A stretch of DNA of 42,582 bases. Source: Prevotella sp. GTDB taxonomy: Bacteria; Bacteroidota; Bacteroidia; Bacteroidales; Bacteroidaceae. The notes beneath the pieces are model-generated. The model saw only the letters and a program-made list of their open reading frames with translations, did not search any database and was not told the DNA's origin. This document shows positions 24,764 to 33,259 of this stretch, piece by piece (position 1 is the stretch's first letter; each line of letters starts with the position of its first letter). The position numbers and the translations under genes were made by a program. Location of the stretch: the NCBI GenBank assembly GCA_017402445.1, contig JAFPME010000006.1, positions 1-42,582 of the forward strand, in the 5' to 3' direction.

Positions 24764-24805
24764 GAGTGAAGAATTAAGAATTAGGAGTTAAGAGTTAAGA
24801 ATTAT
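24757..24805. repeat. degenerate GTTAAGAATTA repeat overlapping a stop codon
   Basis: Units such as AGAGTTAAGAATTA recur several times. The TAA at 24761-24763 that ends the preceding gene is inside the first unit. The same unit type at 41165-41262 ends another gene in the same way. Confidence 0.7.
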
Positions 24806-24862
24806 CAAAGCAAACAATTTGTAAACTCGTTAACGAAAGTAACAATTGTCAACTAAAGATAT

Positions 24863-26371
24863 ATGTCGCAGAGACTAATACAGAGCCAGGAGCAGAAAAT
24901 GGTGCAGCAGCAACGGCTCACCCAGCAGCAGATGCTGCAGGTGAAGCTGTTGGAAATGCCGTTGGCAGAACTGGAAGAAAGCGTCCGCACGGAACTGGAC
25001 GACAATCCGGCTCTGGAGTCGCAACCCATGGACGACGTGCAGGACTACGACAGCGAGGCTGATGGAGGTTCCGACATGTTGTCGGACGACGGTGCTCTGG
25101 ACGACTATGAGCGTGAAGAGCGTCAGGATGCTTTGGATGCTGCCTTGGAACGGCTGGGTGGTGACGATGAAATGCCAGAGCCTTCGATGTATGGCAGACA
25201 GAACAACCAGAATGCTGAGTATGAGGAGATCACATACGGCGACCGTACTTCTTTCTATGACACATTGCGCGAGCAGATGGTGGAGACACAACTTTCGGAT
25301 GAGGAGCGCGAAATCATGGAGTATCTGATCGGTTCACTCGACGGTGATGGTCTTCTGCGCAAGAAAATAGATGATCTGTGCGACGAATTGGCCGTACATT
25401 TCTATATCAATGTATCGGAAGAGGAGGTGGAGAAAGTGCTTCACAAACTCCAGGAATTCGATCCGGCTGGCATCGGAGCCCGTTCGTTGCAGGAATGTCT
25501 GTTGTTGCAGGTGGCACGCCGCGAACCTTCGTCTCTTCGTACGTTGATGCAGCAGGTGATAGAAGAGTGCTTCGACCTCTTCATGAAAAAACAATGGGAC
25601 AGGATTGCCCACCAACTGAGCTTGACTGAAGAAGCCATGAGCGTGGTAAGACAGGAAATATTGAAGCTGAATCCTAAACCGGGATCATCGCTCGGAGAAA
25701 CGGAAGGCCGCAGCATACAGCAGATAACGCCTGACTTCATCGTGGATACATCTGACGACGGAACGGTGACGTTCACTATAACACGTGGCAATGTGCCTGA
25801 TCTTTACGTGTCGCATGAATTTGCCGACATGGTGGATGAGTACCATCGCAACAAGGAGAACATGAACCGACAGCAGAAAGAGGCACTGCTCTATGCCCGC
25901 GAGAAAGTGGAACGGGCCAAAGGATACATTGAAGCAGTGAAGCAACGTCGCAGAACGCTGTTTATCACCATGAAGGCAATCATCGATCTTCAGAAAAAGT
26001 ATTTCCAGGATGGCGATGAAAACGATTTGCAGCCGATGGTTCTCAAAGATGTTGCTGAACGGACGCAGCTCGACATCAGTACAGTGTCGCGTGTATGCAA
26101 TGCAAAATATGCTCAAACACGATGGGGAACGTTCCGTCTGCGCCATTTCTTCAGCGAGGGTGTACGGACAGAAGGAGGTGTAGAGACGAGCATTCGTCAG
26201 CTGAAGCTGGTGTTGCAGGACATTGTGAAGGGTGAGGACAAGCATAAACCTATGAATGACGACGAACTGGCTGACGAAATGAAGAAGCGTGGATTCCCCA
26301 TTGCGCGTCGTACGGTGAGCAAATACCGCATGCAGTTGGGAATACCTGCTGCACGTCTGCGAAAAGAATGA
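24863..26371 (+). CDS. rpoN: RNA polymerase sigma-54 factor
   Basis: This 502-residue protein shows the order of sigma-54 regions. A Gln-rich N-terminal activator-interacting region comes first (RLIQSQEQKMVQQQRLTQQQ ... LKLLEMP-type segment, residues 1-45). It is followed by an acidic linker (about 60-110), the core-binding region (about 125-310), and the DNA-binding HTH (VLKDVAERTQLDISTVSRVC). The RpoN box is A481-RRTVSKYR-489, one residue from the canonical form. Sigma-54 needs enhancer-binding ATPases to open promoters; none is in this window. The gene probably shares the promoter at 24047-24078. Confidence 0.97.
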   Translation: MSQRLIQSQEQKMVQQQRLTQQQMLQVKLLEMPLAELEESVRTELDDNPALESQPMDDVQDYDSEADGGSDMLSDDGALDDYEREERQDALDAALERLGGDDEMPEPSMYGRQNNQNAEYEEITYGDRTSFYDTLREQMVETQLSDEEREIMEYLIGSLDGDGLLRKKIDDLCDELAVHFYINVSEEEVEKVLHKLQEFDPAGIGARSLQECLLLQVARREPSSLRTLMQQVIEECFDLFMKKQWDRIAHQLSLTEEAMSVVRQEILKLNPKPGSSLGETEGRSIQQITPDFIVDTSDDGTVTFTITRGNVPDLYVSHEFADMVDEYHRNKENMNRQQKEALLYAREKVERAKGYIEAVKQRRRTLFITMKAIIDLQKKYFQDGDENDLQPMVLKDVAERTQLDISTVSRVCNAKYAQTRWGTFRLRHFFSEGVRTEGGVETSIRQLKLVLQDIVKGEDKHKPMNDDELADEMKKRGFPIARRTVSKYRMQLGIPAARLRKE

Positions 26372-26424
26372 GAGCATGAAACAGCCAGAAACAACAGAAA
26401 TCCTTTATGAAAGAGCATTGAGAG

Positions 26425-27042
26425 ATGAGTGAGCGTAACATCATTTTCATAGCCAAAGTGCTGAGCGCATTTTTCAATCCATTTTACCTGCCGGTAGTGG
26501 GACTGATTCTTCTGTTCATATTCAGCTATATGCAACAGATGCCGATAGGCTACAAGTTTCAAGTAGTGACTGTGGTCTATCTTTGCACGGCTTTACTGCC
26601 CACCTTGCTGATTCGTCTCTACCGGCATTACCAGGGCTGGACGCTGATGGAACTGGGCACGCGAGAGCGACGCATGATTCCTTATATCATTGCTATCATG
26701 TGTTATTTTCTCTGTTTCTATCTGATGGATGTCCTGCGCATTCCTCATTTTATGTGCAGCATTGTCGTGGCTGCTTTGAGCATACAGGTCATCTGTGCCC
26801 TGATTAACCTTTCATGGAAAATCAGTACCCATTCGGCTGCCATCGGTGGCGTGGCAGGTGCACTGGTGGTCTTCTCGCTCGGCTTCCGGTTCAATCCCGT
26901 ATGGTGGCTCTGTCTGGTCATTATCGCAGGAGGACTGGTGGGTACGAGTCGCATGATCTTGCGTCAGCATACACTGGCACAAGTGGTCAGTGGTTTTCTC
27001 TTGGGTGCGTTCATCTCATTTGTAGCCATCCTTCGTTTCTAA
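26425..27042 (+). CDS. PAP2-like membrane protein
   Basis: This 205-residue protein has six hydrophobic helices. The C-terminal half carries PAP2-superfamily signatures: S-T-H136-S in WKISTHSAAIGG (the PSGH-type motif) and S175-R176 ... H182 in TSRMILRQHTLAQVVSGFLLG (the SRxxxxxHxxxD-type motif, with Gln in the last position). The first motif (Lys/Arg-rich RERRMIP, about 80-86) is also recognisable. PAP2 proteins remove phosphate from lipid phosphates such as phosphatidate or undecaprenyl pyrophosphate; the replacement of the final Asp leaves activity open. It follows rpoN by 53 bp and precedes purE by 35 bp. Confidence 0.78.
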   Translation: MSERNIIFIAKVLSAFFNPFYLPVVGLILLFIFSYMQQMPIGYKFQVVTVVYLCTALLPTLLIRLYRHYQGWTLMELGTRERRMIPYIIAIMCYFLCFYLMDVLRIPHFMCSIVVAALSIQVICALINLSWKISTHSAAIGGVAGALVVFSLGFRFNPVWWLCLVIIAGGLVGTSRMILRQHTLAQVVSGFLLGAFISFVAILRF

Positions 27043-27077
27043 ACTGAAAAAACTATTTTTTTTATATCATATACAGA

Positions 27078-27587
27078 ATGAATCCGATCGTTAGCATTAT
27101 CATGGGCAGTACCAGCGACCTGCCCGTCATGGAAAAAGCCATGAAGTTTCTCGACGATATGCAAGTACCGTTTGAAGTGAATGCACTTTCTGCCCACCGT
27201 ACACCCGATGCCGTGGAAGAGTTTGCCAAATCGGCTAAAGACCGTGGCATACGTGTCATCATTGCAGGTGCAGGTATGGCAGCTGCTCTGCCTGGCGTGA
27301 TAGCAGCCAGCACGTCATTGCCGGTAATAGGCGTTCCTATCAAGGGCAGTGTGCTCGACGGCGTGGATGCGCTCTACAGCATTCTACAGATGCCACCGGG
27401 AATTCCTGTGGCCACGGTCGCCATCAATGGTTCTATGAATGCTGCCATTTTGGCTTGTCAGATGATTTCACTTGCCGACGCAGACTTGGCTCAGAAGATG
27501 GAAGATTACAAGGCCGGACTGGGTAAGAAGATTGAAAAGGCAAACAGAGAACTGGCTGAAGTGAAGTACAAGTTCAAGACGAACTGA
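27078..27587 (+). CDS. purE: N5-carboxyaminoimidazole ribonucleotide mutase
   Basis: This 169-residue protein is a PurE of class I, which converts N5-CAIR to CAIR in purine synthesis. Motifs are IIMGSTSDLPVMEKA, the substrate-binding SAHRTPDAVEEFA, IIAGAGMAAALPGVIAA, PVIGVPIKGSVLDGVDALYS and GIPVATVAINGSMNAA. Length and all glycine-rich loops are normal. PurK, which makes its substrate, is not in this window. Two T-rich stretches precede the gene but no good promoter is seen, so it may be read from upstream. Confidence 0.96.
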   Translation: MNPIVSIIMGSTSDLPVMEKAMKFLDDMQVPFEVNALSAHRTPDAVEEFAKSAKDRGIRVIIAGAGMAAALPGVIAASTSLPVIGVPIKGSVLDGVDALYSILQMPPGIPVATVAINGSMNAAILACQMISLADADLAQKMEDYKAGLGKKIEKANRELAEVKYKFKTN

Positions 27588-27689
27588 TGCCGTTTCTCTC
27601 TTTTCTTACATGAATGCTATCTATTATGATTGATAAAGGCAGAGGTATTTCATGAATGATTGTATTAATGTGAATAAAACAACTGGTCG

Positions 27690-29087
27690 ATGAATACGTC
27701 TTCTCTATATAAACGGCGCGTCTCTACGGTTGCTCAAGTAGGCAATATTGGAATCGGTGGGAATCATCCTATCCGCATACAATCGATGACAACGACGAAC
27801 ACGATGGATACGGAAGGCTGTGTGGAACAGGCTGTCCGAATCATTGAGGCTGGGGGCGAACTGGTCAGGCTTACAACACAGGGTACGCGAGAGGCTGAAA
27901 ATATGAAGAACATACGTGATGGTCTGCGTGCCCGCGGCTATCAGACACCTCTGGTGGCCGACGTCCATTTCAATGCCAAGGTGGCTGATGTAGCGGCACA
28001 TTACTGTGAAAAGGTGCGTGTGAACCCAGGTAACTATGTGGACCCTGGGCGTACGTTCAAGCATTTGGAGTATACCGATGAGGAATATGCTGAAGAACTG
28101 AAAAAGATTGAACGGCAGTTTGTGCCTTTTCTCAACATTTGCAAGCAGCACCATACGGCAGTACGAATTGGAGTGAATCACGGTTCGCTTTCCGACCGTA
28201 TCATGAGTCGCTACGGAGATACACCGGCAGGAATCGTAGAAAGCTGCATGGAGTTTCTCCGGATATGCACGAAGGAATCGTTTAATAACGTCGTCATCAG
28301 CATTAAAGCCAGCAATACGGTTGTCATGGTGCAGTCGGTACGTTTGTTGGTTGAGAAAATGGATCAGGAGAATATGCACTATCCGTTGCATCTTGGTGTC
28401 ACCGAAGCTGGAGAAGGCGAGGACGGGCGAATCAAGAGTGCCGTAGGAATCGGTGCGTTGCTCACCGAGGGCATTGGTGATACCATTCGTGTGTCGCTGT
28501 CTGAAGAGCCAGAATGTGAGATTCCTGTTGCCCGCAAGCTGGTAGACATGATAGAAGAATGTACGGAACTGCGAGCTGAAGCAGAGGCTACCATCAAGGA
28601 TGATACTGTCTGTCTGCGTCTGAACGAGACGGATTGGTCAACATTGCAGCTGAAAGCCGCCATGAGCGTGGGAGCCCTTTTCATCGATCAGAAGGCTCAT
28701 CAACTTGTCATTGAATGCGATTCTTTCACAAAGGAACAGCTCACAACACTCTCTGATGCTATTCTGCAGGCTGCCCGTATCAAGTTCACTAAGACGGAAT
28801 ACATCTCTTGTCCCGGTTGCGGACGTACGCTTTACAACCTGCAAGAAACAATTGCACGCATTAAGGCAGCAACAGCTCATCTGGTAGGTTTGAAAATCGG
28901 CATCATGGGATGTATCGTAAACGGACCGGGCGAAATGGCGGATGCTGACTATGGTTATGTGGGTGCTGCCCGTGGAAAGATTTCTCTCTATCGTGGCAAG
29001 GAATGTGTCATGAAGAATATTCCAGAGGAAGAAGCTGTTGACCGTCTTTTGGAGCTTATAAATAACAATCCTATAACACAAGAATAA
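27690..29087 (+). CDS. ispG: 4-hydroxy-3-methylbut-2-enyl-diphosphate synthase, short-insert form
   Basis: This 465-residue IspG makes HMBPP in the MEP isoprenoid pathway. The N-terminal TIM barrel (1-275) has IQSMTTTNTMDTEGCVEQA, PLVADVHFNAKVA, RVNPGNYVDPGRTF, IRIGVNHGSLSDR-like RIGVNHGSLSDRIMSRYG and HLGVTEAGEGEDGRIKSA. The C-terminal 4Fe-4S domain has C374-PGC377, C408 in GIMGCIVNGPGE and Glu415. The domain between them, which in Bacteroides is about 200 residues (total over 600), is cut to about 90 here. All iron ligands remain and the frame is open. It stops 2 bp before the aldo-keto reductase start, so the two are probably co-translated. Confidence 0.95.
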   Translation: MNTSSLYKRRVSTVAQVGNIGIGGNHPIRIQSMTTTNTMDTEGCVEQAVRIIEAGGELVRLTTQGTREAENMKNIRDGLRARGYQTPLVADVHFNAKVADVAAHYCEKVRVNPGNYVDPGRTFKHLEYTDEEYAEELKKIERQFVPFLNICKQHHTAVRIGVNHGSLSDRIMSRYGDTPAGIVESCMEFLRICTKESFNNVVISIKASNTVVMVQSVRLLVEKMDQENMHYPLHLGVTEAGEGEDGRIKSAVGIGALLTEGIGDTIRVSLSEEPECEIPVARKLVDMIEECTELRAEAEATIKDDTVCLRLNETDWSTLQLKAAMSVGALFIDQKAHQLVIECDSFTKEQLTTLSDAILQAARIKFTKTEYISCPGCGRTLYNLQETIARIKAATAHLVGLKIGIMGCIVNGPGEMADADYGYVGAARGKISLYRGKECVMKNIPEEEAVDRLLELINNNPITQE

Positions 29088-29089
29088 TT

Positions 29090-30055
29090 ATGATTCTCCC
29101 TCCCTATCAAGCCAACGAATCGCGTTACGACAACGGTATGCAGTATGAACGCTGTGGAAGAAGCGGTGTTCTGCTGCCTAAAGTAAGTCTTGGCTTCTGG
29201 CACAACTTCGGTAGTGTTGATTCTTATGAGCGCAGTCGCGAGATTACACGATTTGCTTTCGACCACGGTATCACTCATTTTGACCTGGCCAACAACTATG
29301 GTCCTGTCTACGGCAGTGCCGAAGAGACGATGGGCCGACTGATGGACGACACATTCCGTCCCTATCGTGATGAGCTCTTCATTTCAACAAAGGCTGGTTA
29401 TGATATGTGGCCCGGACCTTATGGCGACCACGGGTCGCGCAAGTATCTCATGGCTTCCATCGATCAGTCATTACGGCGGATGCACCTCGACTATGTGGAC
29501 CTGTTTTACAGCCACCGTTTTGATCCTGACACTCCGTTGGAAGAGACGCTTCAGGCGCTTGTAGACATTGTTCGGGCTGGAAAAGCACTTTACATTGGAA
29601 TCTCCCGTTGGCCGCTTGAAGCGCTGAAGTTCGCAGACGAATACCTTCGACAGCGTGATGTTCCGCTCCTCATTTTCCAAGATAAATTGAACATGCTCAA
29701 CCGCGAGCCGCAGCAAAAGGGCATTCTTGACTATTGCTATGAGCACGGCATCGGTTTCATTTCGTTCTCACCTTTGGCACAAGGACTTCTTACCGACCGT
29801 TATCTTCACGGTATTCCTAAGGATAGCCGTATGGCTAAAGAGCATTTTCTGAAGTCAGACATGCTGACTCCGGAGCTTTTGCAACAGCTACGTGAGTGGA
29901 ACGAACAGGCACAGCAGCGCAACGAGTCGCTTGCTGAAATGGCACTTGCCTGGATTTTGGCGCAACGTGGCGTTACTTCGGTTCTCGTTGGTGCGAGCAG
30001 TACACAACAATTGGCAAAGAATATCAAATGTGTGAACGCTCAGCCATTTGAATAG
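29090..30055 (+). CDS. aldo-keto reductase, GAP-reductase (YghZ)-like
   Basis: This 321-residue NADPH-dependent TIM-barrel oxidoreductase has the full catalytic tetrad: Asp65 and Tyr70 (HFDLANNYGP), Lys101 (ISTKAGY) and His142 (LFYSHRFDP). The MWPGPYGDHGSRKYL segment is typical of the branch that includes E. coli YghZ/GpR, which reduces L-glyceraldehyde 3-phosphate and methylglyoxal. The C-terminal cofactor region reads TSVLVGASSTQQLAKNI. The start is 2 bp after the ispG stop, so the pair share an mRNA. Neighbouring isoprenoid synthesis does not explain its role. A strong terminator follows. Confidence 0.92.
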   Translation: MILPPYQANESRYDNGMQYERCGRSGVLLPKVSLGFWHNFGSVDSYERSREITRFAFDHGITHFDLANNYGPVYGSAEETMGRLMDDTFRPYRDELFISTKAGYDMWPGPYGDHGSRKYLMASIDQSLRRMHLDYVDLFYSHRFDPDTPLEETLQALVDIVRAGKALYIGISRWPLEALKFADEYLRQRDVPLLIFQDKLNMLNREPQQKGILDYCYEHGIGFISFSPLAQGLLTDRYLHGIPKDSRMAKEHFLKSDMLTPELLQQLREWNEQAQQRNESLAEMALAWILAQRGVTSVLVGASSTQQLAKNIKCVNAQPFE

Positions 30056-30125
30056 ACATGGAATTTGACTGTATGGAAAAGTAAACTGTTTCAGGCACTT
30101 CTTTTTCTGTACGAGGAATCAGTTT

Positions 30126-30178
30126 AAGCATGACTTATTCAAGATGTTTTTCATTTTGATAAGTCATGCTTTTTATTG
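30126..30178 (+). terminator. terminator of the ispG-aldo-keto reductase transcript
   Basis: AAGCATGACTTAT (30126-30138) and ATAAGTCATGCTT (30159-30171) form a perfect 13-bp stem with a 20-nt loop. It is followed by TTTATTGTTTC. It lies 70 bp after the stop codon. Confidence 0.75.
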
Positions 30179-30294
30179 TTTCATACAAATTTGAAATGGA
30201 TTTGTGACATTTCATTCACGTTTGAAATGGTCTTTCGAAAATGCTGAATGGTTTTCTGAAGTAATCCATCAGCGAGCAGTGGTCAAGCATTTGA

Positions 30295-30939
30295 TCAAAG
30301 CTGTCCGCTCTCGACGAGCCTCACTATACGTTCTGTCAGACGGTCAGTTTTTTCTGGATCGTATTTCTTGGTGAGGCTTGCACCGAACGCCCATGCGAAA
30401 GCTTGATAGAACCCAGCTCGAACAGGTCCCAAGAAGGCCTGAATGAGTTCGTATCCCGACGAGTTACATTCACGATATACCAGTTTGATGAGCAGCTTGC
30501 CTTGACTGTATGTGAGTTTTTTCATGCGTGGACCATATTCTTTCTTCAGGCTGACTTCCACGCGTTTCATGTGTTCTTCGCGTGCTTCCTTATTGGGCAG
30601 TGTCTGCAGATATTCGTATGTTTCGATGATGACCTGATTCACTTCCTTGGCGATGGGCAGCACCTTTTTTACGTTGTGCACCAGTCGGTTGAAAGCCTGC
30701 CGTTGTTTCTCGCTCTTGAATTCCATCTTAGGAGAAACATAGATGTCGCCAAGCTCTACATATTGCAAGCTGTCACCGCCTCGTTCTACTTTCGACACTT
30801 TGATCATGGGCACGAACGTAGGATTGTCCATGTCAACCTCGCGGTCTTCGGGAGGCACATAGCCTGGTCGCTGCGTCTGTGCTGCCGCAATTATCGGCAG
30901 CCACAGCGTCCATGACAGCAGAAGTATGTTGCGTTTCAT
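30295..30939 (-). CDS. DUF4294 family exported protein
   Basis: This 214-residue protein has a signal peptide (about 1-20, ending AAAQ) and then a family I recognise as DUF4294, found across Bacteroidetes and of unknown function. Characteristic segments are LQYVELGDIYVSPKMEFKSE, RLVHNVKKVLPIAKEVN, KKLTYSQGKLLIKLVYRECN and AFLGPVRAGFYQAFAWAFG. The body is mainly helical and charged. It starts 14 bp after the OPT transporter stop on the same strand, so the two are probably one operon. Confidence 0.85.
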   Translation of the reverse strand: MKRNILLLSWTLWLPIIAAAQTQRPGYVPPEDREVDMDNPTFVPMIKVSKVERGGDSLQYVELGDIYVSPKMEFKSEKQRQAFNRLVHNVKKVLPIAKEVNQVIIETYEYLQTLPNKEAREEHMKRVEVSLKKEYGPRMKKLTYSQGKLLIKLVYRECNSSGYELIQAFLGPVRAGFYQAFAWAFGASLTKKYDPEKTDRLTERIVRLVESGQL

Positions 30940-30953
30940 TATTCTTTGATGTT

Positions 30954-32948
30954 TCAGACTTCACCACCCTTCTTCCTTGTGGCCACGATGAAGTAGGCAA
31001 TAAGCAATAGATATGCAGCCAGCGACAGTGCTTCCGACAGCGGATTGGCCAACCACGTCTCGTTGATGGGGTTGAAGCCCACGAAGCGCAGCAGCGCAGA
31101 TACAACGCCCATCAGTGCACCGCCGGCAATGAATCCGCTGGCAATGAGTGTACCTTTCTCGCCGCGCTCGTCGTTCTCCTTCTGATCGGTTGAACGTGAT
31201 GTGACGAACCAGTTCACTGCACCGCCTACCAACAGCGGAATGTTGAGCTGAATGGGTATGAACATGCCCAGTGCGAACGGCAGTGCAGGCACTTTGCACA
31301 GCGTCAGCACCACGGCGATGGCGGCACCGATGGCATAGAGCAGCCACGGGGCACCTACACCGCTCATCAGCGGTTCTATGACGGCAGCCATGGCGTTGGC
31401 CTGCGGTGCAGCGAGTTCGCCCGATGCGAAGTCGTAGGTTTGGTTGAGCAGCATCATCACGCCGCCCACGGTCAGTGCCGATACCAGTGTGCCGAGGAAC
31501 TTCCACTGTTCCTGCTTCTGCGGCGTCGTTCCCAACCAGTAACCGATTTTCAGGTCGGTGATGAACGAACCGGCCACCGACAGTGCCGTGCAAACCACAC
31601 CACCCATAATCAGTGCAGCCAGCATGCCGCCAGGTCCTTTCAGACCCACGGCCACCATCACCACAGAAGCCAGGATGAGCGTCATCAGCGTCATACCACT
31701 CACTGGGTTAGAGCCCACGATGGCAATGGCATTGGCAGCCACGGTGGTGAACAGGAAGGCGATGAAGGCCACGAGCAAGATGCCCACGACGGCAAACAGC
31801 AGGTTGTCCATCACGCCGAACCAGAAGAAGAGAAACGTCACCAAGATGGTCACCACGCTTCCGATGGCGATAATCTTGAACGAGATGTCGCGCTGCGTGC
31901 GCAACTGGTCGCGGCTGGCACCCGAACCGCCTTTCATCTCGCGTGCAGCCAGACCCACGGCACTCTTGATGATGCCCCACGAGCGGATGATGCCAATCAC
32001 ACCGGCCATGGCGATGCCGCCGATGCCGATGCTCTTGCCATACGAGGTGAAGATCTGTTCGGCCGACATGTCTCCCACGGCGGTCGTGATCGACGGATCC
32101 CACATGTTCAGCACGTCGTGAGGGAACAGCAGTGCCATTCCCGGCACGATGATCCACCACACGGCCAGCGAGCCGAGACAGATAATGAAAGCGTATTTCA
32201 GTCCGATGATGTAGCCCAGTCCGAGCACGGCGGCACCTGTGTTCACCTTCAGCACCAGCTTGGCGCGGTCGGCCAGGTCGGCTCCCCACCCTATCATGCG
32301 TGACGTCACATTCTCGTTCCACCAGCCGAAGGTAGCCACGATGAAGTCGTACAGACCGCCCACCAGACCAGCCATAAGCAGCGGTTTGGCCTGCGAGCCG
32401 CCCTTCTCGCCCGAGATAAGCACCTGCGTGGTGGCTGTTGCCTCGGGGAACGGATACTTTCCGTGCATGTCGCTGACGAAGTACTTGCGGAATGGTATCA
32501 GGAAGAGAATGCCGAGCACGCCGCCGAGGAGCGACGATAGGAAGATGTTCAGGAACGAAGCCGACATCTCTGGGTACTTCGCCTGCAGGATGTAGATGGC
32601 TGGCAGCGTGAAGATGGCACCGGCCACGACAGCTCCCGAGCAGGCACCGATGCTCTGTATGATGACATTCTCGCCCAGACCCTGCTTGCGTTTTGCTGCT
32701 GTAGAGACACCCACGGCAATGATGGCTATTGGAATGGCAGCCTCGAACACCTGGCCCACTTTCAGTCCTAAGTAGGCAGCGGCAGCCGAGAAGAGGATAG
32801 CCATGAGGATTCCCCACGTCACCGACCAGCCGTTCACTTCGGGATACACCTTCTTCGGCGACATCACCGGCTCATACTGTTCTCCGTCCTTCAGCTCCCT
32901 GAACGCGTTCTCGGGCAGCTGCACCTGTTGTTTCTCGTTTTGTACCAT
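30954..32948 (-). CDS. OPT family oligopeptide transporter
   Basis: This integral membrane protein of about 664 residues has some 14-16 hydrophobic helices. The OPT family marks are KKVYPEVNGWSVTWGILMAI with AAAAYLGLKVGQVFEAAIPI at the N-terminus, SSLLGGVLGILFLIPFRKYF, PFPEATATTQVLISGE, and NPVSGMTLMTLILASV. OPT proteins import oligopeptides or metal-chelator complexes with protons; bacterial members are mostly uncharacterised. The start at 32948 (MVQNEKQQ) is chosen because the -7 element TATCTTTG lies at 33003-33010; longer readings would begin upstream of the transcript. DUF4294 follows by 14 bp. Confidence 0.93.
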   Translation of the reverse strand: MVQNEKQQVQLPENAFRELKDGEQYEPVMSPKKVYPEVNGWSVTWGILMAILFSAAAAYLGLKVGQVFEAAIPIAIIAVGVSTAAKRKQGLGENVIIQSIGACSGAVVAGAIFTLPAIYILQAKYPEMSASFLNIFLSSLLGGVLGILFLIPFRKYFVSDMHGKYPFPEATATTQVLISGEKGGSQAKPLLMAGLVGGLYDFIVATFGWWNENVTSRMIGWGADLADRAKLVLKVNTGAAVLGLGYIIGLKYAFIICLGSLAVWWIIVPGMALLFPHDVLNMWDPSITTAVGDMSAEQIFTSYGKSIGIGGIAMAGVIGIIRSWGIIKSAVGLAAREMKGGSGASRDQLRTQRDISFKIIAIGSVVTILVTFLFFWFGVMDNLLFAVVGILLVAFIAFLFTTVAANAIAIVGSNPVSGMTLMTLILASVVMVAVGLKGPGGMLAALIMGGVVCTALSVAGSFITDLKIGYWLGTTPQKQEQWKFLGTLVSALTVGGVMMLLNQTYDFASGELAAPQANAMAAVIEPLMSGVGAPWLLYAIGAAIAVVLTLCKVPALPFALGMFIPIQLNIPLLVGGAVNWFVTSRSTDQKENDERGEKGTLIASGFIAGGALMGVVSALLRFVGFNPINETWLANPLSEALSLAAYLLLIAYFIVATRKKGGEV

Positions 32949-33002
32949 TGTTTCTGTTTGTTTTCTTATTTCCTGTGTCAGCAGGATGTTTTTCTTTGCG
33001 TG

Positions 33003-33010
33003 CAAAGATA
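33003..33010 (-). promoter_or_regulatory. -7 element of the OPT transporter gene
   Basis: On the minus strand TATCTTTG is a full TAnnTTTG match, 55 bp before the chosen start. No clear -33 element is visible. Confidence 0.6.
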
Positions 33011-33228
33011 ACACATTATTTTCAATTAAGCCCTCTTCGCTAACATTTTTTCCAGTTTGCCCACTTACTCTTAACACACACGTACTTTCATTTTCCGCAG
33101 CCAACCGAAAAGCATGCGGACAACCTGCTTTCTGCTTCCTTTTTCAGCTGAAAGCGTTTTTTAAGCCACTTTCCTTCAAGAAAAAGCAAATTATTCCTTC
33201 TGTTAGCCCATAATTCGGAAATTTTGTC

Positions 33229-33236
33229 TATATTTG
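33229..33236 (+). promoter_or_regulatory. -7 element of the miaB operon
   Basis: TATATTTG matches TAnnTTTG and is 24 bp before the ATG at 33260. It places the transcript start near 33243, after the in-frame ATG at 33224, which is therefore not used. Confidence 0.65.
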
Positions 33237-33259
33237 CACACAATTCAGATTTGAAGTCA

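Noticed and set aside
27690-29087. ispG as a broken pseudogene because it is shorter than Bacteroides IspG
   Set aside because: The frame is open, the cluster cysteines and Glu are intact, and both flanking domains are complete; a shortened middle domain explains the length.
31440-32303. Plus-strand frame rich in His, Gln and Arg opposite the OPT transporter
   Set aside because: Composition is that of an antisense shadow, and the minus-strand protein is a clear OPT family member.
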